Of a DNA stretch of 64,000 nucleotides, positions 26,040 to 33,219 are shown piece after piece (positions within the stretch are counted from its first letter, which is position 1; each line of letters starts with the position of its first letter). Made by a program: the position numbers and the translations under genes. This DNA is from Saprospiraceae bacterium (GTDB lineage: Bacteria > Bacteroidota > Bacteroidia > Chitinophagales > Saprospiraceae): the NCBI GenBank assembly GCA_022844565.1, contig JALHLK010000012.1, positions 38,866 to 102,865 of the forward strand, read 5' to 3'. The notes under the pieces are model-generated. The model worked only from the letters and a program-made list of their open reading frames with translations, did not search any database and was not told the DNA's origin.

Positions 26040-26489
26040 TTATTTATTAAATTTATCTGTAGTTAACACTCTGATCTCTGCGGGATATGTAGTGTTTTCA
26101 TCATCTTCTGCGGTAATAAAAATTTTAGTAGGCTTAAAAGTTGTAACTGTTTTAAAAGTAGCTTTTAGAGCTTTTGAAAATGTGCCGTTTGAAGTTTTAA
26201 TCTGACCTAGGTTTTTAATAAAAGTCTCATCCGTTTCCATCCAAACCATATACATCTTTTTTGGAGGTGTCAATCTTTCAGGTTCTGCAAGGTTAACGAT
26301 ACTTATTTTAATAGATTGGTTGTTGTTTTTATCCGTTTTTATTTGTACGTCCCCGTACGAAGCCGGCACTACGGAAGAGTTCAGAAATGGCATTTTTTTA
26401 CTACAAGATATTGTTCCGAGGAGTAAGAAGCTAAACATAGAAACCATTAAGATTGGATTCCTAGGAATAAATAATTTCATTTTGTTCAT
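26040..26489 (-). CDS. Small lipoprotein of unknown function
   Basis: The 149-residue protein has a hydrophobic N-terminus with a lipobox (FLLLGTISC). A beta-rich domain follows, with KMYMVWMETDE, TFKTVTTFKPTKIFITAEDDE and a YPAEIRVLTT end. The fold looks like an immunoglobulin-type sandwich, and comparable lipoproteins occur in Bacteroidota stress clusters. It is the last gene of the run from promoter P1 (small ORF, lmo0937-type, Thivi_2564-type, this gene). No function is known to me. Confidence 0.72.
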   Translation of the reverse strand: MNKMKLFIPRNPILMVSMFSFLLLGTISCSKKMPFLNSSVVPASYGDVQIKTDKNNNQSIKISIVNLAEPERLTPPKKMYMVWMETDETFIKNLGQIKTSNGTFSKALKATFKTVTTFKPTKIFITAEDDENTTYPAEIRVLTTDKFNK

Positions 26490-26537
26490 TTCAACTTTTT
26501 TGAAGTTTATAATTAAATTTGTGGTGATTAGAAGGTT

Positions 26538-26723
26538 TTAGATTTTTACGCTTTTTAAAATGTCTAAAAATCCAAAGACATTAAGAAGCCAAAAAATGAC
26601 CGCAATCACGGCAACTGCATTGAGTATATTTTTGATCTTCCTATCCATTGGTATATAGGTATTGATAATCCACAGGATCACTCCTATCACTATAAGCACG
26701 ATAAAAACATTAATTAATGGCAT
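26538..26723 (-). CDS. Thivi_2564-family small membrane protein
   Basis: The 61-residue protein consists of two hydrophobic helices (VFIVLIVIGVILWIINTYIP and ILNAVAVIAVIFWLLNVFG) joined by a short basic loop MDRKIKN, as in the small membrane family named Thivi_2564. Such proteins are thought to be envelope stress proteins. It lies between the lmo0937-type gene and the lipoprotein gene, with about 100 and 50 bp gaps, and probably belongs to the P1 operon. Confidence 0.8.
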   Translation of the reverse strand: MPLINVFIVLIVIGVILWIINTYIPMDRKIKNILNAVAVIAVIFWLLNVFGFLDILKSVKI

Positions 26724-26823
26724 TGTATGTTATTTTAGTTGTTAATAAATGAAAGTCACCGAAGGGGTGTTGAAATTAAATTTGTGCTCACACCTTATCC
26801 TTGGAGCACTCTTTTGTAGTAGG

Positions 26824-26982
26824 CTAACCTATCGGTCTTTTGCCTTGTATAATTCTGATGAGTATTGATATAAGAGCTACGACTAGAAGCAGATGAAATA
26901 TACCGCCTAAATTATAGCCGACAAAGCCAATTAGCCAGCCTATTATCAATAAGACAATTACAGCATTTAATAAATTTCCCAT
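26824..26982 (-). CDS. lmo0937-family (DUF5670) small membrane protein
   Basis: From the ATG at 26982 the product is 52 residues: MGNLLNAVIVLLIIGWLIGF, a glycine hinge GYNLGGIFHLL and a second helix ending IRIIQGKRPIG. This is the characteristic two-helix hairpin with the RIIQGRRPI-type tail of the lmo0937/DUF5670 family. A longer in-frame start at 27090 would add 36 residues that do not belong to the family and is rejected. It is read from promoter P1. Confidence 0.85.
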   Translation of the reverse strand: MGNLLNAVIVLLIIGWLIGFVGYNLGGIFHLLLVVALISILIRIIQGKRPIG

Positions 26983-27095
26983 TTTTATTTTTTTAAAATA
27001 ATTATAAAATATACTATTCCAGTCGGTTTTTAAGATTCGCAGCAACGTTTGATAAAAAGCTGCGCTTGATGACTTGCAATAACTTTGCAAAAAAA

Positions 27096-27206
27096 TTATT
27101 CAGTTTTGGCCGTAGAACTTTTTAGTGAAATGATCAAGAAATAAGTTTCACTTTCTGTATCGGATATTTCATTCACCATATGTCTATCAAAAAAATCTTG
27201 TACCAT
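27096..27206 (-). CDS. Possible 36-residue peptide, first frame after promoter P1
   Basis: The frame reads MVQDFFDRHMVNEISDTESE and ends with KSSTAKTE. It is the first ATG downstream of the strong -7 box at 27253 and precedes the lmo0937-type gene by about 110 bp. Its charged, non-hydrophobic composition differs from the neighbours. It could be a real small protein, a leader peptide or chance; coding evidence is only position. Confidence 0.4.
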   Translation of the reverse strand: MVQDFFDRHMVNEISDTESETYFLIISLKSSTAKTE

Positions 27207-27252
27207 ACTGTTCCACTTTTAGTCAGTTTTCTATTTTGCTAAACCATTACAG

Positions 27253-27313
27253 CAAAGGTATATGTCTTTAGCGCACAAATGATTACATAATTCTAAGATA
27301 TAGTTACATAATT
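27253..27313 (-). promoter_or_regulatory. AraC-type regulon promoter P1 (small membrane protein operon)
   Basis: Two perfect AATTATGTAA boxes in gene orientation (27313-27304 and 27292-27283), 21 bp apart. A 22-bp spacer precedes a perfect -7 box TACCTTTG (27260-27253). It is the best example of the shared plan. Confidence 0.85.
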
Positions 27314-27568
27314 TTGATAATCAAAACTTACGAAAGTTATTTACCATCAAAAATCTTAGAAAGTTGGTAAACACAATATAAGAAAGCCTTCTCTAAGGTA
27401 GTTTTCTATTATTAATTGACCTGAATTATACAGCTAAAAAATGACCAATAATCGAAAAGATTGTACTATATTGCAGAGCTTAAAAATCGATATCAATGTA
27501 CTATGATTGCTTTTTCTCATAGTTACTTTTCTAAGGTTAAATCATATTCATCATAAAAGATAAACGGA
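27314..27568. other. Gene-free spacer between P1 and the GH88 gene
   Basis: AT-rich divergent intergenic region. No TANNTTTG box was found for the plus-strand GH88 gene, and no clear hairpin. Confidence 0.4.
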
Positions 27569-28747
27569 ATGCAAAAATTTAAACTCTTCGTAATCGTAAC
27601 TTTTTTACTTATAAAAAGTATTCCCCTCACTGCACAATCTATGGCTAAGCTGATAGACCAACAGATGAAGTTAGCAAATGAGCAATATAAGATCCTTGCT
27701 AAGAACGTACCTAATGATCGTATGCCAAAATATCTGAAGGATAATATTGTCCAAACTAGTGATACAAAATGGTGGTGTAGCGGTTTTTTTCCTGGTAGCC
27801 TCATCTATCTTTATGAATATACCAAAGATCAAGATATTAAAAAAGAGATAGATAAAAGATTGAAGTTGCTTGAACCAGAAAAACACTTTAAAGGCAACCA
27901 TGACTTAGGTTTCATGATGTACTGTAGCTTTGGCAATGCCTATCGAGTGTTTAAGGATCCAAAGTATAAGTTCACCATCGATACGGCTGCTATGTCACTC
28001 GCAACACGGTATAACAAAGACTTAAAAGTAATTAAATCTTGGGAAGGAGGTAAACTTTATAAATTTCCCGTGATTATTGATAATATGATGAATCTCGAAC
28101 TTCTCTTGTGGGCTGCCGAACATGGAGGTAATCCATATTTAAAGGAGATCGCGCTTGAGCACACAGAAAGTACCATCAAAAATCATTATCGCCCTGATTT
28201 CAGTTCTTATCATGTGGTAGATTATAATCCTAATGATGGAAGTATTATCAAAAAGGTGACCCATCAAGGATTTAGTGACGAGTCAGCTTGGGCAAGAGGC
28301 AATGCTTGGGGTTTTTATGGTTTTGTCACGATGTATAGATTTACAAAAAACAAAAGGTATCTAGATTTGGCTTTAAAAATGGGAGACTTCATGTTAAATC
28401 ATAAAAATCTACCAAAAGACAAAATACCTTACTGGGATTTTGACTCTAAAGACATTCCTAATACGTACAGAGATGCTTCCGCTGGAGCTATTATAGCTTC
28501 GGCACTATTAGAATTAGGGCAATATGTCAATGCGCAAGAACGAAAAAAATATGTCAAGACAGCTGAAACAATCATCAGAAATCTTTCAAGTCCTGCCTAT
28601 TTTGCACAATCGGGCTCTAATGGTGGTTTCTTATTGATGCACAGCGTAGGTTCACTCCCGCATAATAGTGAGGTTGACTCGCCATTGACTTATGCAGATT
28701 ATTATTACCTAGAGGCGATGCATAGGTATCGGAATTGGTATTTGTGA
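27569..28747 (+). CDS. Glycoside hydrolase family 88 (unsaturated glucuronyl hydrolase)
   Basis: The 392-residue protein has a signal peptide (LLIKSIPLTAQ, cleavage near 23) and the GH88 (alpha/alpha)6 barrel. The two catalytic aspartates of the family are visible in GNHDLGFM (D112) and VIIDNMMNLELL (D171), and the substrate-binding segment DESAWARGNAWGFYGF is conserved. These enzymes hydrate and release the unsaturated uronic acid from lyase products of glycosaminoglycans or similar polymers. It stands alone, without a lyase gene nearby. Exported location (periplasm) follows from the signal peptide. Confidence 0.92.
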   Translation: MQKFKLFVIVTFLLIKSIPLTAQSMAKLIDQQMKLANEQYKILAKNVPNDRMPKYLKDNIVQTSDTKWWCSGFFPGSLIYLYEYTKDQDIKKEIDKRLKLLEPEKHFKGNHDLGFMMYCSFGNAYRVFKDPKYKFTIDTAAMSLATRYNKDLKVIKSWEGGKLYKFPVIIDNMMNLELLLWAAEHGGNPYLKEIALEHTESTIKNHYRPDFSSYHVVDYNPNDGSIIKKVTHQGFSDESAWARGNAWGFYGFVTMYRFTKNKRYLDLALKMGDFMLNHKNLPKDKIPYWDFDSKDIPNTYRDASAGAIIASALLELGQYVNAQERKKYVKTAETIIRNLSSPAYFAQSGSNGGFLLMHSVGSLPHNSEVDSPLTYADYYYLEAMHRYRNWYL

Positions 28748-28814
28748 TGGCAAGGGAAAGTTCAGGGAAGAGCATTTGAAATAGCCTCGCAAAGTTTTGC
28801 TCGGTTCCTTCGTT

Positions 28815-28838
28815 ATCGATTGAAATCGTTCAATCGAT
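28815..28838. repeat. Perfect 10-bp inverted repeat before the AbiE-like pair
   Basis: ATCGATTGAA and TTCAATCGAT enclose a 4-base loop. It lies 68 bp after the GH88 stop and 115 bp before the putative GTG start. It could be a terminator lacking a T run or an operator for the toxin-antitoxin pair. Confidence 0.55.
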
Positions 28839-28952
28839 TTGCTCCTAATGTCGCAATCACTCAGTCATCTCACATTCTCGCCTTTTTTGCATTCAACCAC
28901 TAATACCACTTCTATTTTTGTCATTTTCACTACTATTTCGTATATTTACCCT

Positions 28953-29234
28953 GTGGAAAATTCACCAGAACTAAAGGCATTGATTCGAAAAAACGCAGAT
29001 CTTTTTTGGTACATCGCTGATGACAAGAAAGAGGATTTGCCACTGGAGGTCGTGGTGGAGTTTTTTTTAAATTATGCTCAGCTGGAAGATGTAAAAAAAT
29101 TATTTGAGGTTGTAGGGATAAGGAAGGTGGCGGAAGTGTTTGATAAACAGGTTGAGATATGGGGCGAACGTAGTAATTATATACCTGTAGTCCAAAATTA
29201 TTTTAAATTATATTTTAAACGACATGCATCTTAA
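28953..29234 (+). CDS. Putative antitoxin-like partner of the AbiEii toxin (DUF6922-like), GTG start
   Basis: From a GTG at 28953 the product is 93 residues: MENSPELKALIRKNADLFWY, then KKEDLPLEVVVEFFLNYAQL and a C-terminal YFKLYFKRHAS. The codons upstream of this GTG read as non-protein-like serine/phenylalanine-rich sequence, and a near-consensus -7 box (TATATTTA) lies just before, so the short form is preferred. The end overlaps the AbiEii gene by 11 bp. Small helical genes of this type regularly precede AbiEii-type nucleotidyltransferases in Bacteroidota, which suggests the antitoxin role. Confidence 0.72.
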   Translation: MENSPELKALIRKNADLFWYIADDKKEDLPLEVVVEFFLNYAQLEDVKKLFEVVGIRKVAEVFDKQVEIWGERSNYIPVVQNYFKLYFKRHAS

Positions 29235-29838
29235 TATATTAAATGATGATCAGGTTGGGTTACTACCTCTTTTAGCCAAGTTTAAGAGAGAATACTATAT
29301 GGTTGGCGGAACTTCCATAGCACTGCATATTGGCCATAGACTTTCTATCGATTTTGATTTATTTAAAAGTACTTCAATTAAACCAAGTAAAATTATCTCT
29401 GTCTTTCGAGAAATGAAACTTGATTACCATGTCACGCTAAATATAGACGGACAACTTAATCTAGTTTGCAACCAAGTAAAGTTTACATTCTTTCAGTTTG
29501 AATTCAATATACCTCATGAAGTAAAAGTCGATAAATACATTACTATACCAAATTTACTTGACTTAGCAGCAATGAAGGCGTATGCTTTAGGGCACAGGAG
29601 TAAGTGGAAAGACTATGTTGATCTCTATTTTATTATTAGAGATGAATACGAAATTAATGAAATTAGCCAAAGAGCAAGAGAACTTTTTGGAACGCTCTTT
29701 TCTGATAAATTATTTAGAGCACAATTGAGTTTTTTTAAAGGTATCAACTTCAGTGAAATCCCCGTTTTCCTCCCAGGCTTCGAAGTAAGTGAAGAAGAGG
29801 TTAAAGAATTTTTGATCAGTGTGGCGACAGATATTTAA
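29224..29838 (+). CDS. AbiEii/AbiGii-family nucleotidyltransferase toxin
   Basis: The 204-residue protein has the minimal nucleotidyltransferase signature: GGTSIALHIGHR followed by the metal-binding SIDFDLF pair, a third acidic strand (EFNIPHEVKVDKYI) and the KAYALGHRSKWKDYVDLYFI helix of the AbiEii family. AbiE systems are type IV toxin-antitoxin or abortive-infection modules in which the transferase stops growth when phage attacks. It overlaps the upstream partner gene by 11 bp, the expected operon layout. It may instead be a housekeeping-neutral island remnant; all visible motifs are intact. Confidence 0.88.
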   Translation: MHLNILNDDQVGLLPLLAKFKREYYMVGGTSIALHIGHRLSIDFDLFKSTSIKPSKIISVFREMKLDYHVTLNIDGQLNLVCNQVKFTFFQFEFNIPHEVKVDKYITIPNLLDLAAMKAYALGHRSKWKDYVDLYFIIRDEYEINEISQRARELFGTLFSDKLFRAQLSFFKGINFSEIPVFLPGFEVSEEEVKEFLISVATDI

Positions 29839-29850
29839 CTGCAGAATTCT

Positions 29851-30717
29851 TTAATTCGCTACTGCTTTCATAAGAGATTGGTTGATTTGACTGATTATCT
29901 CCAATTTTTTCTTTTCAATATTCCTTTTGGCTTGATTTTTTGCATTATTGAGTCCACCGATATGATACCTCACTAACCATGGTGTAATACTAAACGCGGC
30001 ATCTTGAAAGGATAAACTACGCGTCACATCTATAAACAATATTGCTAAGCCTCCTACAACTGCTAGCGATATCAAACCGTCTTTTACATCACCATTGACC
30101 ATTTGTCCTAAACCAGGGATGATAGAGCTCAATAAGGCTGCGTGATTGGGATTTTTTTTAATTATTTTTTGGTAGTTCTTTAAAAGGTTTGATAGTTCAT
30201 TCTTTTCAGCTTCATTCATATAGGATAGATCAAATCCGTACTTAGTGGCATCTTGGATGTTATTGGACAATAGATAATTGATGAATAGATAATACTTAAC
30301 TCGATCGTTTACGGCTGATTCATCCGTTTCAGGGAGTTGTAGGAGCTCAATGATCGCTGTGTTGTAATCATTGCTCATGGTATGTATTCTTGTTTTAGAG
30401 ATAATCGCTTCAAACTTTTTCTCTTCATTGTTGATATTTTCAAAATACCATCGGTCGAGGTAGTTTAACGCTTTTTTAAAGTCTCCTTTTTGTAAAAATA
30501 GATCACTGATTCTTTTTGAAACATCTATTGTATCTGATTTGACTCGAAAATAATTACAGCGCAAAAACTCGATCAAAGCTGCATCATAGTTACCATGTTG
30601 GTACAAGTACTCAGCATGGTTGATATCTACGAGTGAAGCGTAACTTTGACCTTTTAAGCCATCAAGAGATGAGATATTAATCCCTATAATAAAGATCAAA
30701 ATAACTTTTCGTACCAT
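29851..30717 (-). CDS. TPR-type exported protein with C-terminal membrane segment (paralogue of the next upstream gene)
   Basis: This 288-residue protein has an N-terminal signal or anchor (VILIFIIGINISSLDGL). Helical repeats follow (NHAEYLYQHGNYDAALIEFL; GDFKKALNYLDRWYF). The C-terminal region contains ALLSSIIPGLGQMVNGDVKD and a hydrophobic ISLAVVGGLAILFI, resembling DUF5683-type PGLGQ membrane proteins. The same plan in weaker form is seen in the neighbouring gene, so the two are paralogues. It is the last gene of a four-gene operon and overlaps the preceding gene by 41 bp. The function is unknown. Confidence 0.75.
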   Translation of the reverse strand: MVRKVILIFIIGINISSLDGLKGQSYASLVDINHAEYLYQHGNYDAALIEFLRCNYFRVKSDTIDVSKRISDLFLQKGDFKKALNYLDRWYFENINNEEKKFEAIISKTRIHTMSNDYNTAIIELLQLPETDESAVNDRVKYYLFINYLLSNNIQDATKYGFDLSYMNEAEKNELSNLLKNYQKIIKKNPNHAALLSSIIPGLGQMVNGDVKDGLISLAVVGGLAILFIDVTRSLSFQDAAFSITPWLVRYHIGGLNNAKNQAKRNIEKKKLEIISQINQSLMKAVAN

Positions 30718-31507
30718 CGTATACTTTTTGATATTTTAATTTATTGTATCGCTGTGCTGCTTTTATTGACCCATAGATATTGCCTGTGTAAAATCCTCCA
30801 AAAATTACAGCATAGGCCCACCCTGAGGGAGATTCGATACCATTGTTTTTAAATCTTCGGTATGCTTGAAAACCACTGGTGCCCATAAATAGGAGACTGA
30901 AAATAGCATCTTTATGATCTCGGGCGTAATGCCTACCTGAAGTCGGTATTAATGTGGATAAAATTCCTGCTAAAAGGGGGCTCTTCTTTTTTGTGTTTTT
31001 ATGAACGACTAATAAATTTTTTAATCTTTCATCCAAGTTTTCATGCTGCTGCAAAATCAATTGAGCTTGATTTGGCTTGTGTTCTAGCAATAACTGACCA
31101 ACTATGCAGTTATTCTGTATTTGTGCGGTGGTGTAATTTTTTAACTCAGTATCAAGTACCCAGCGTGAATTAGCTATGTCGTCTACTTTTATATAACTAA
31201 GATACAATTGCATCATGATTTTTAAATCTTTTTGTGGGTAATTGGCTACCTTTTCTTTTATTATTGAAGAGTTACCTGCTAATCTGTTGGCTTTTAATAG
31301 CTCGAAAAAATATGCAATGTTGTTTGGATGATGATAGACTAGACGTTCAAATTCATCAGCCGCTGATTGGTACATACCTTGATCAAAAAGAAATTTTGCA
31401 AAACTATATTGTTGCAGAGAGTCTTTGTATATTGATTGATCTTTCGCTTGACTAAATGCGATAGATCTTGTAAATAATATAATAAGTACTGAAATGATTA
31501 TCCTCAC
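30677..31507 (-). CDS. TPR-type exported protein with C-terminal membrane segment
   Basis: The 276-residue product starts with a signal peptide (IISVLIILFTRSIAFSQ) and has a TPR-like pair (SFAKFLFDQGMYQSAADEFE). It ends in a region with LLAGILSTLIPTSGRHYARD, FSLLFMGTSGFQAYRRF and WAYAVIFGGFYTGNIYGSIK. This region mirrors the PGLGQ segment of the next gene. Its start overlaps the YidD-like gene by 4 bp. The coupling with exported YidD-like and LolA-like proteins suggests a joint envelope process, but no known system matches. Confidence 0.75.
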   Translation of the reverse strand: MRIIISVLIILFTRSIAFSQAKDQSIYKDSLQQYSFAKFLFDQGMYQSAADEFERLVYHHPNNIAYFFELLKANRLAGNSSIIKEKVANYPQKDLKIMMQLYLSYIKVDDIANSRWVLDTELKNYTTAQIQNNCIVGQLLLEHKPNQAQLILQQHENLDERLKNLLVVHKNTKKKSPLLAGILSTLIPTSGRHYARDHKDAIFSLLFMGTSGFQAYRRFKNNGIESPSGWAYAVIFGGFYTGNIYGSIKAAQRYNKLKYQKVYDGTKSYFDLYYRD

Positions 31508-31947
31508 TCTACTGGATCTTTTAGTCGTTTTCTTTCGATATCAATGACATATTTCTCAGGGCTAAATCCATTGCACCTACCCAATCTATCAAATGCTTTC
31601 ATTCCTCCAAGTATCAATCCTTTTCTTTTAATACTTTGAATAGCATATTCTGAACAACTCGGATGAAAATTACATACATTTAAATCTTGAGAGGAGAGAA
31701 ATGTTTTATAAAACAAAAATAGACCTGTAAAAATGACATCTATCTCGCCCTTATTATTTTTGGCACTTTTTAAATAATCGGTTGGTTGCTTTTTACTTAA
31801 TTTAGATTCTACTGCGGAAGAAACAAAAGTAAAATCTAAATTATTTTGGGCATAAAGCAGATTAAAATTAATGAAAATGTAAAATATCAAGAATTGAAAT
31901 CTTATAATCTTTCCATTGCGATTGCTATTAATGCACTTCCACATCAC
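31504..31947 (-). CDS. YidD-like protein with an N-terminal export signal
   Basis: Residues about 72-140 form a YidD (DUF37) domain with the family pattern FLSSQDLNVCNFHPSCSEYA (C92, C98), the YAIQSIKRKG helix and GMKAFDRLGRC. Ordinary YidD is a 70-90-residue cytoplasmic membrane-associated factor near yidC. Here the protein is 147 residues and begins with a hydrophobic signal (FLIFYIFINFNLLYAQ), so the domain should face the periplasm. It overlaps the LolA-like gene by 20 bp and the next TPR gene by 4 bp. This is an unusual location and context for YidD. Confidence 0.85.
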   Translation of the reverse strand: MMWKCINSNRNGKIIRFQFLIFYIFINFNLLYAQNNLDFTFVSSAVESKLSKKQPTDYLKSAKNNKGEIDVIFTGLFLFYKTFLSSQDLNVCNFHPSCSEYAIQSIKRKGLILGGMKAFDRLGRCNGFSPEKYVIDIERKRLKDPVE

Positions 31948-32563
31948 TGAATCTTATTAGTTTGTAAAGATTTAATTTTTCGCCACGAACGTGTTGTTTG
32001 ACCAACTTTGGAATAGGTATACCGTTTATCACCTCATAATCTTCAAAAAAAATAGAACTTATATCTACATCATTAACATCGGTTATGACTACTGCTTGCA
32101 ATAAATTATTTTTCAACGAGGTAGTAGCTTTCGAAATAAATTTATCGTAACCATTTGCAGGAATCCATTCGATATAAACTTCATTTTTTTCTTTCGTTAT
32201 ACTGCCCTCCTTAAAACCTAAACTTTTTAGACCAAAGTCATTCGTACGCATGTTAAGTAATTCTTTAAAAATTGATATTTCTTGCAGATTATTAACTTTT
32301 GATTGGTTAATGATGCTATCTCCCTTGTATTTAAATAGTATAGAATCTATGATGACCCAATTTTGTTTTTCAGGAAAATAGATATCCATTTTTGTTGAAT
32401 TGGTCAATTTGTTGAATTCAACGAAGCCTTTTATAATGCTTTGCTTTAAGGTAGTCTCATTTTTTTCAATAATGGTAAACTTTGATTTATAGGATTCTGA
32501 GTTTTGGGAAATAAGTCCCGTAGTAATAGAAACAAGCAATAAAACTAAAATATATCTACGCAT
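31928..32563 (-). CDS. LolA-like outer-membrane lipoprotein-sorting protein
   Basis: From ATG 32563 the 211-residue protein has a signal peptide (MRRYILVLLLVSITTGLIS). It has the strand pattern of LolA-like carriers: FTIIEKNETTLKQSIIKGFVEF, MDIYFPEKQNWVIIDS, EVYIEWIPANGYDKFI and a C-terminal LYKLIRFSDVEVH. A TTG at 32575 would add four residues and is less likely. It heads the four-gene operon with the YidD-like and two TPR proteins. A dedicated lipid or lipoprotein carrier for that system is an inference; sequence similarity to classical LolA is only in fold. Confidence 0.7.
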   Translation of the reverse strand: MRRYILVLLLVSITTGLISQNSESYKSKFTIIEKNETTLKQSIIKGFVEFNKLTNSTKMDIYFPEKQNWVIIDSILFKYKGDSIINQSKVNNLQEISIFKELLNMRTNDFGLKSLGFKEGSITKEKNEVYIEWIPANGYDKFISKATTSLKNNLLQAVVITDVNDVDISSIFFEDYEVINGIPIPKLVKQHVRGEKLNLYKLIRFSDVEVH

Positions 32564-32586
32564 ATTCGAAATCAAAATAATATAAA

Positions 32587-32608
32587 TGAAAAAGCCCCAA
32601 TTCGGGGC
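32587..32608 (-). terminator. Rho-independent terminator on the minus strand
   Basis: GCCCC (32594-32598) and GGGGC (32604-32608) form a stem around AATTC. On the minus strand a run of five T follows. It ends the transcript of the 32638-33141 gene and isolates the YidD operon. Confidence 0.85.
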
Positions 32609-32637
32609 CTAATCATATTTTATGCAATATAAATTTC

Positions 32638-33141
32638 TTAACAATTTCCTGCGGCCGCTGTAAGTACAGTTTTTGTGGCTGAGTCTCCAAACCAAGCTAC
32701 ACCAAGAACAGTAAAATACAAAATACCCCAAATAACTGCCCAAGCTAAACAACCATACAAAGCATTTTTAACTTGATCTTTTCTGTCTTGTCCTTCATCC
32801 ATCATAAGGTAGACAATTAACATTCCAACCCATCCTAAACAAAATCCCCACCAAAATCCTGGAATTCCTAAAGGAGAGTCAGCAGCTTTATCAAATACCC
32901 CTTCCTCCATCACGGGAGCAACTGGAGTCTCTTCCAATAAATCTGGATACTTTTCTGCCAATTGTGAATATGTCAAATTCTCAGCTTCTAAGATTCTATC
33001 AATTTCTTGAAGTTTGAATAGTTGATCAGTGACAACTTGCTTCGTTTGATTCATTTTTTCTGCTGGCTTCACAGGAGTTGTAGTCGCAGAAACAACTAAC
33101 GCAAATGATGCTAAAAATAAAAATGTAAATAATTTTTTCAT
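32638..33141 (-). CDS. Exported small membrane protein with two C-terminal helices
   Basis: This 167-residue protein has a signal peptide (LFTFLFLASFALVVSATT) and an acidic helical linker (QEIDRILEAENLTYSQLAEK). It ends with two membrane segments (FWWGFCLGWVGMLIVYLMMD and LYGCLAWAVIWGILYFTVLG) and a terminal Cys. It has a perfect -7 box upstream and a terminator directly after, so it is a single-gene transcript. No known family was recognised. Proximity to the YidD-like operon may reflect a shared envelope role. Confidence 0.75.
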   Translation of the reverse strand: MKKLFTFLFLASFALVVSATTTPVKPAEKMNQTKQVVTDQLFKLQEIDRILEAENLTYSQLAEKYPDLLEETPVAPVMEEGVFDKAADSPLGIPGFWWGFCLGWVGMLIVYLMMDEGQDRKDQVKNALYGCLAWAVIWGILYFTVLGVAWFGDSATKTVLTAAAGNC

Positions 33142-33172
33142 TGTTTTCCTTATTGAGTTAAATAATATAGAG

Positions 33173-33180
33173 CAAATATA
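33173..33180 (-). promoter_or_regulatory. -7 promoter box for the 32638-33141 gene (TATATTTG)
   Basis: The minus strand reads TATATTTG, a perfect TANNTTTG match, about 32 bp upstream of the start codon. Confidence 0.65.
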
Positions 33181-33219
33181 TCTTAAGAGATTTTATTTCA
33201 CAAATTTTTTAAAATATTT

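Noticed and set aside
26983..27090. Longer N-terminus for the lmo0937-type protein
   Set aside because: The extra 36 residues are not part of the family; the ATG at 26982 gives the exact family start MGNLL.
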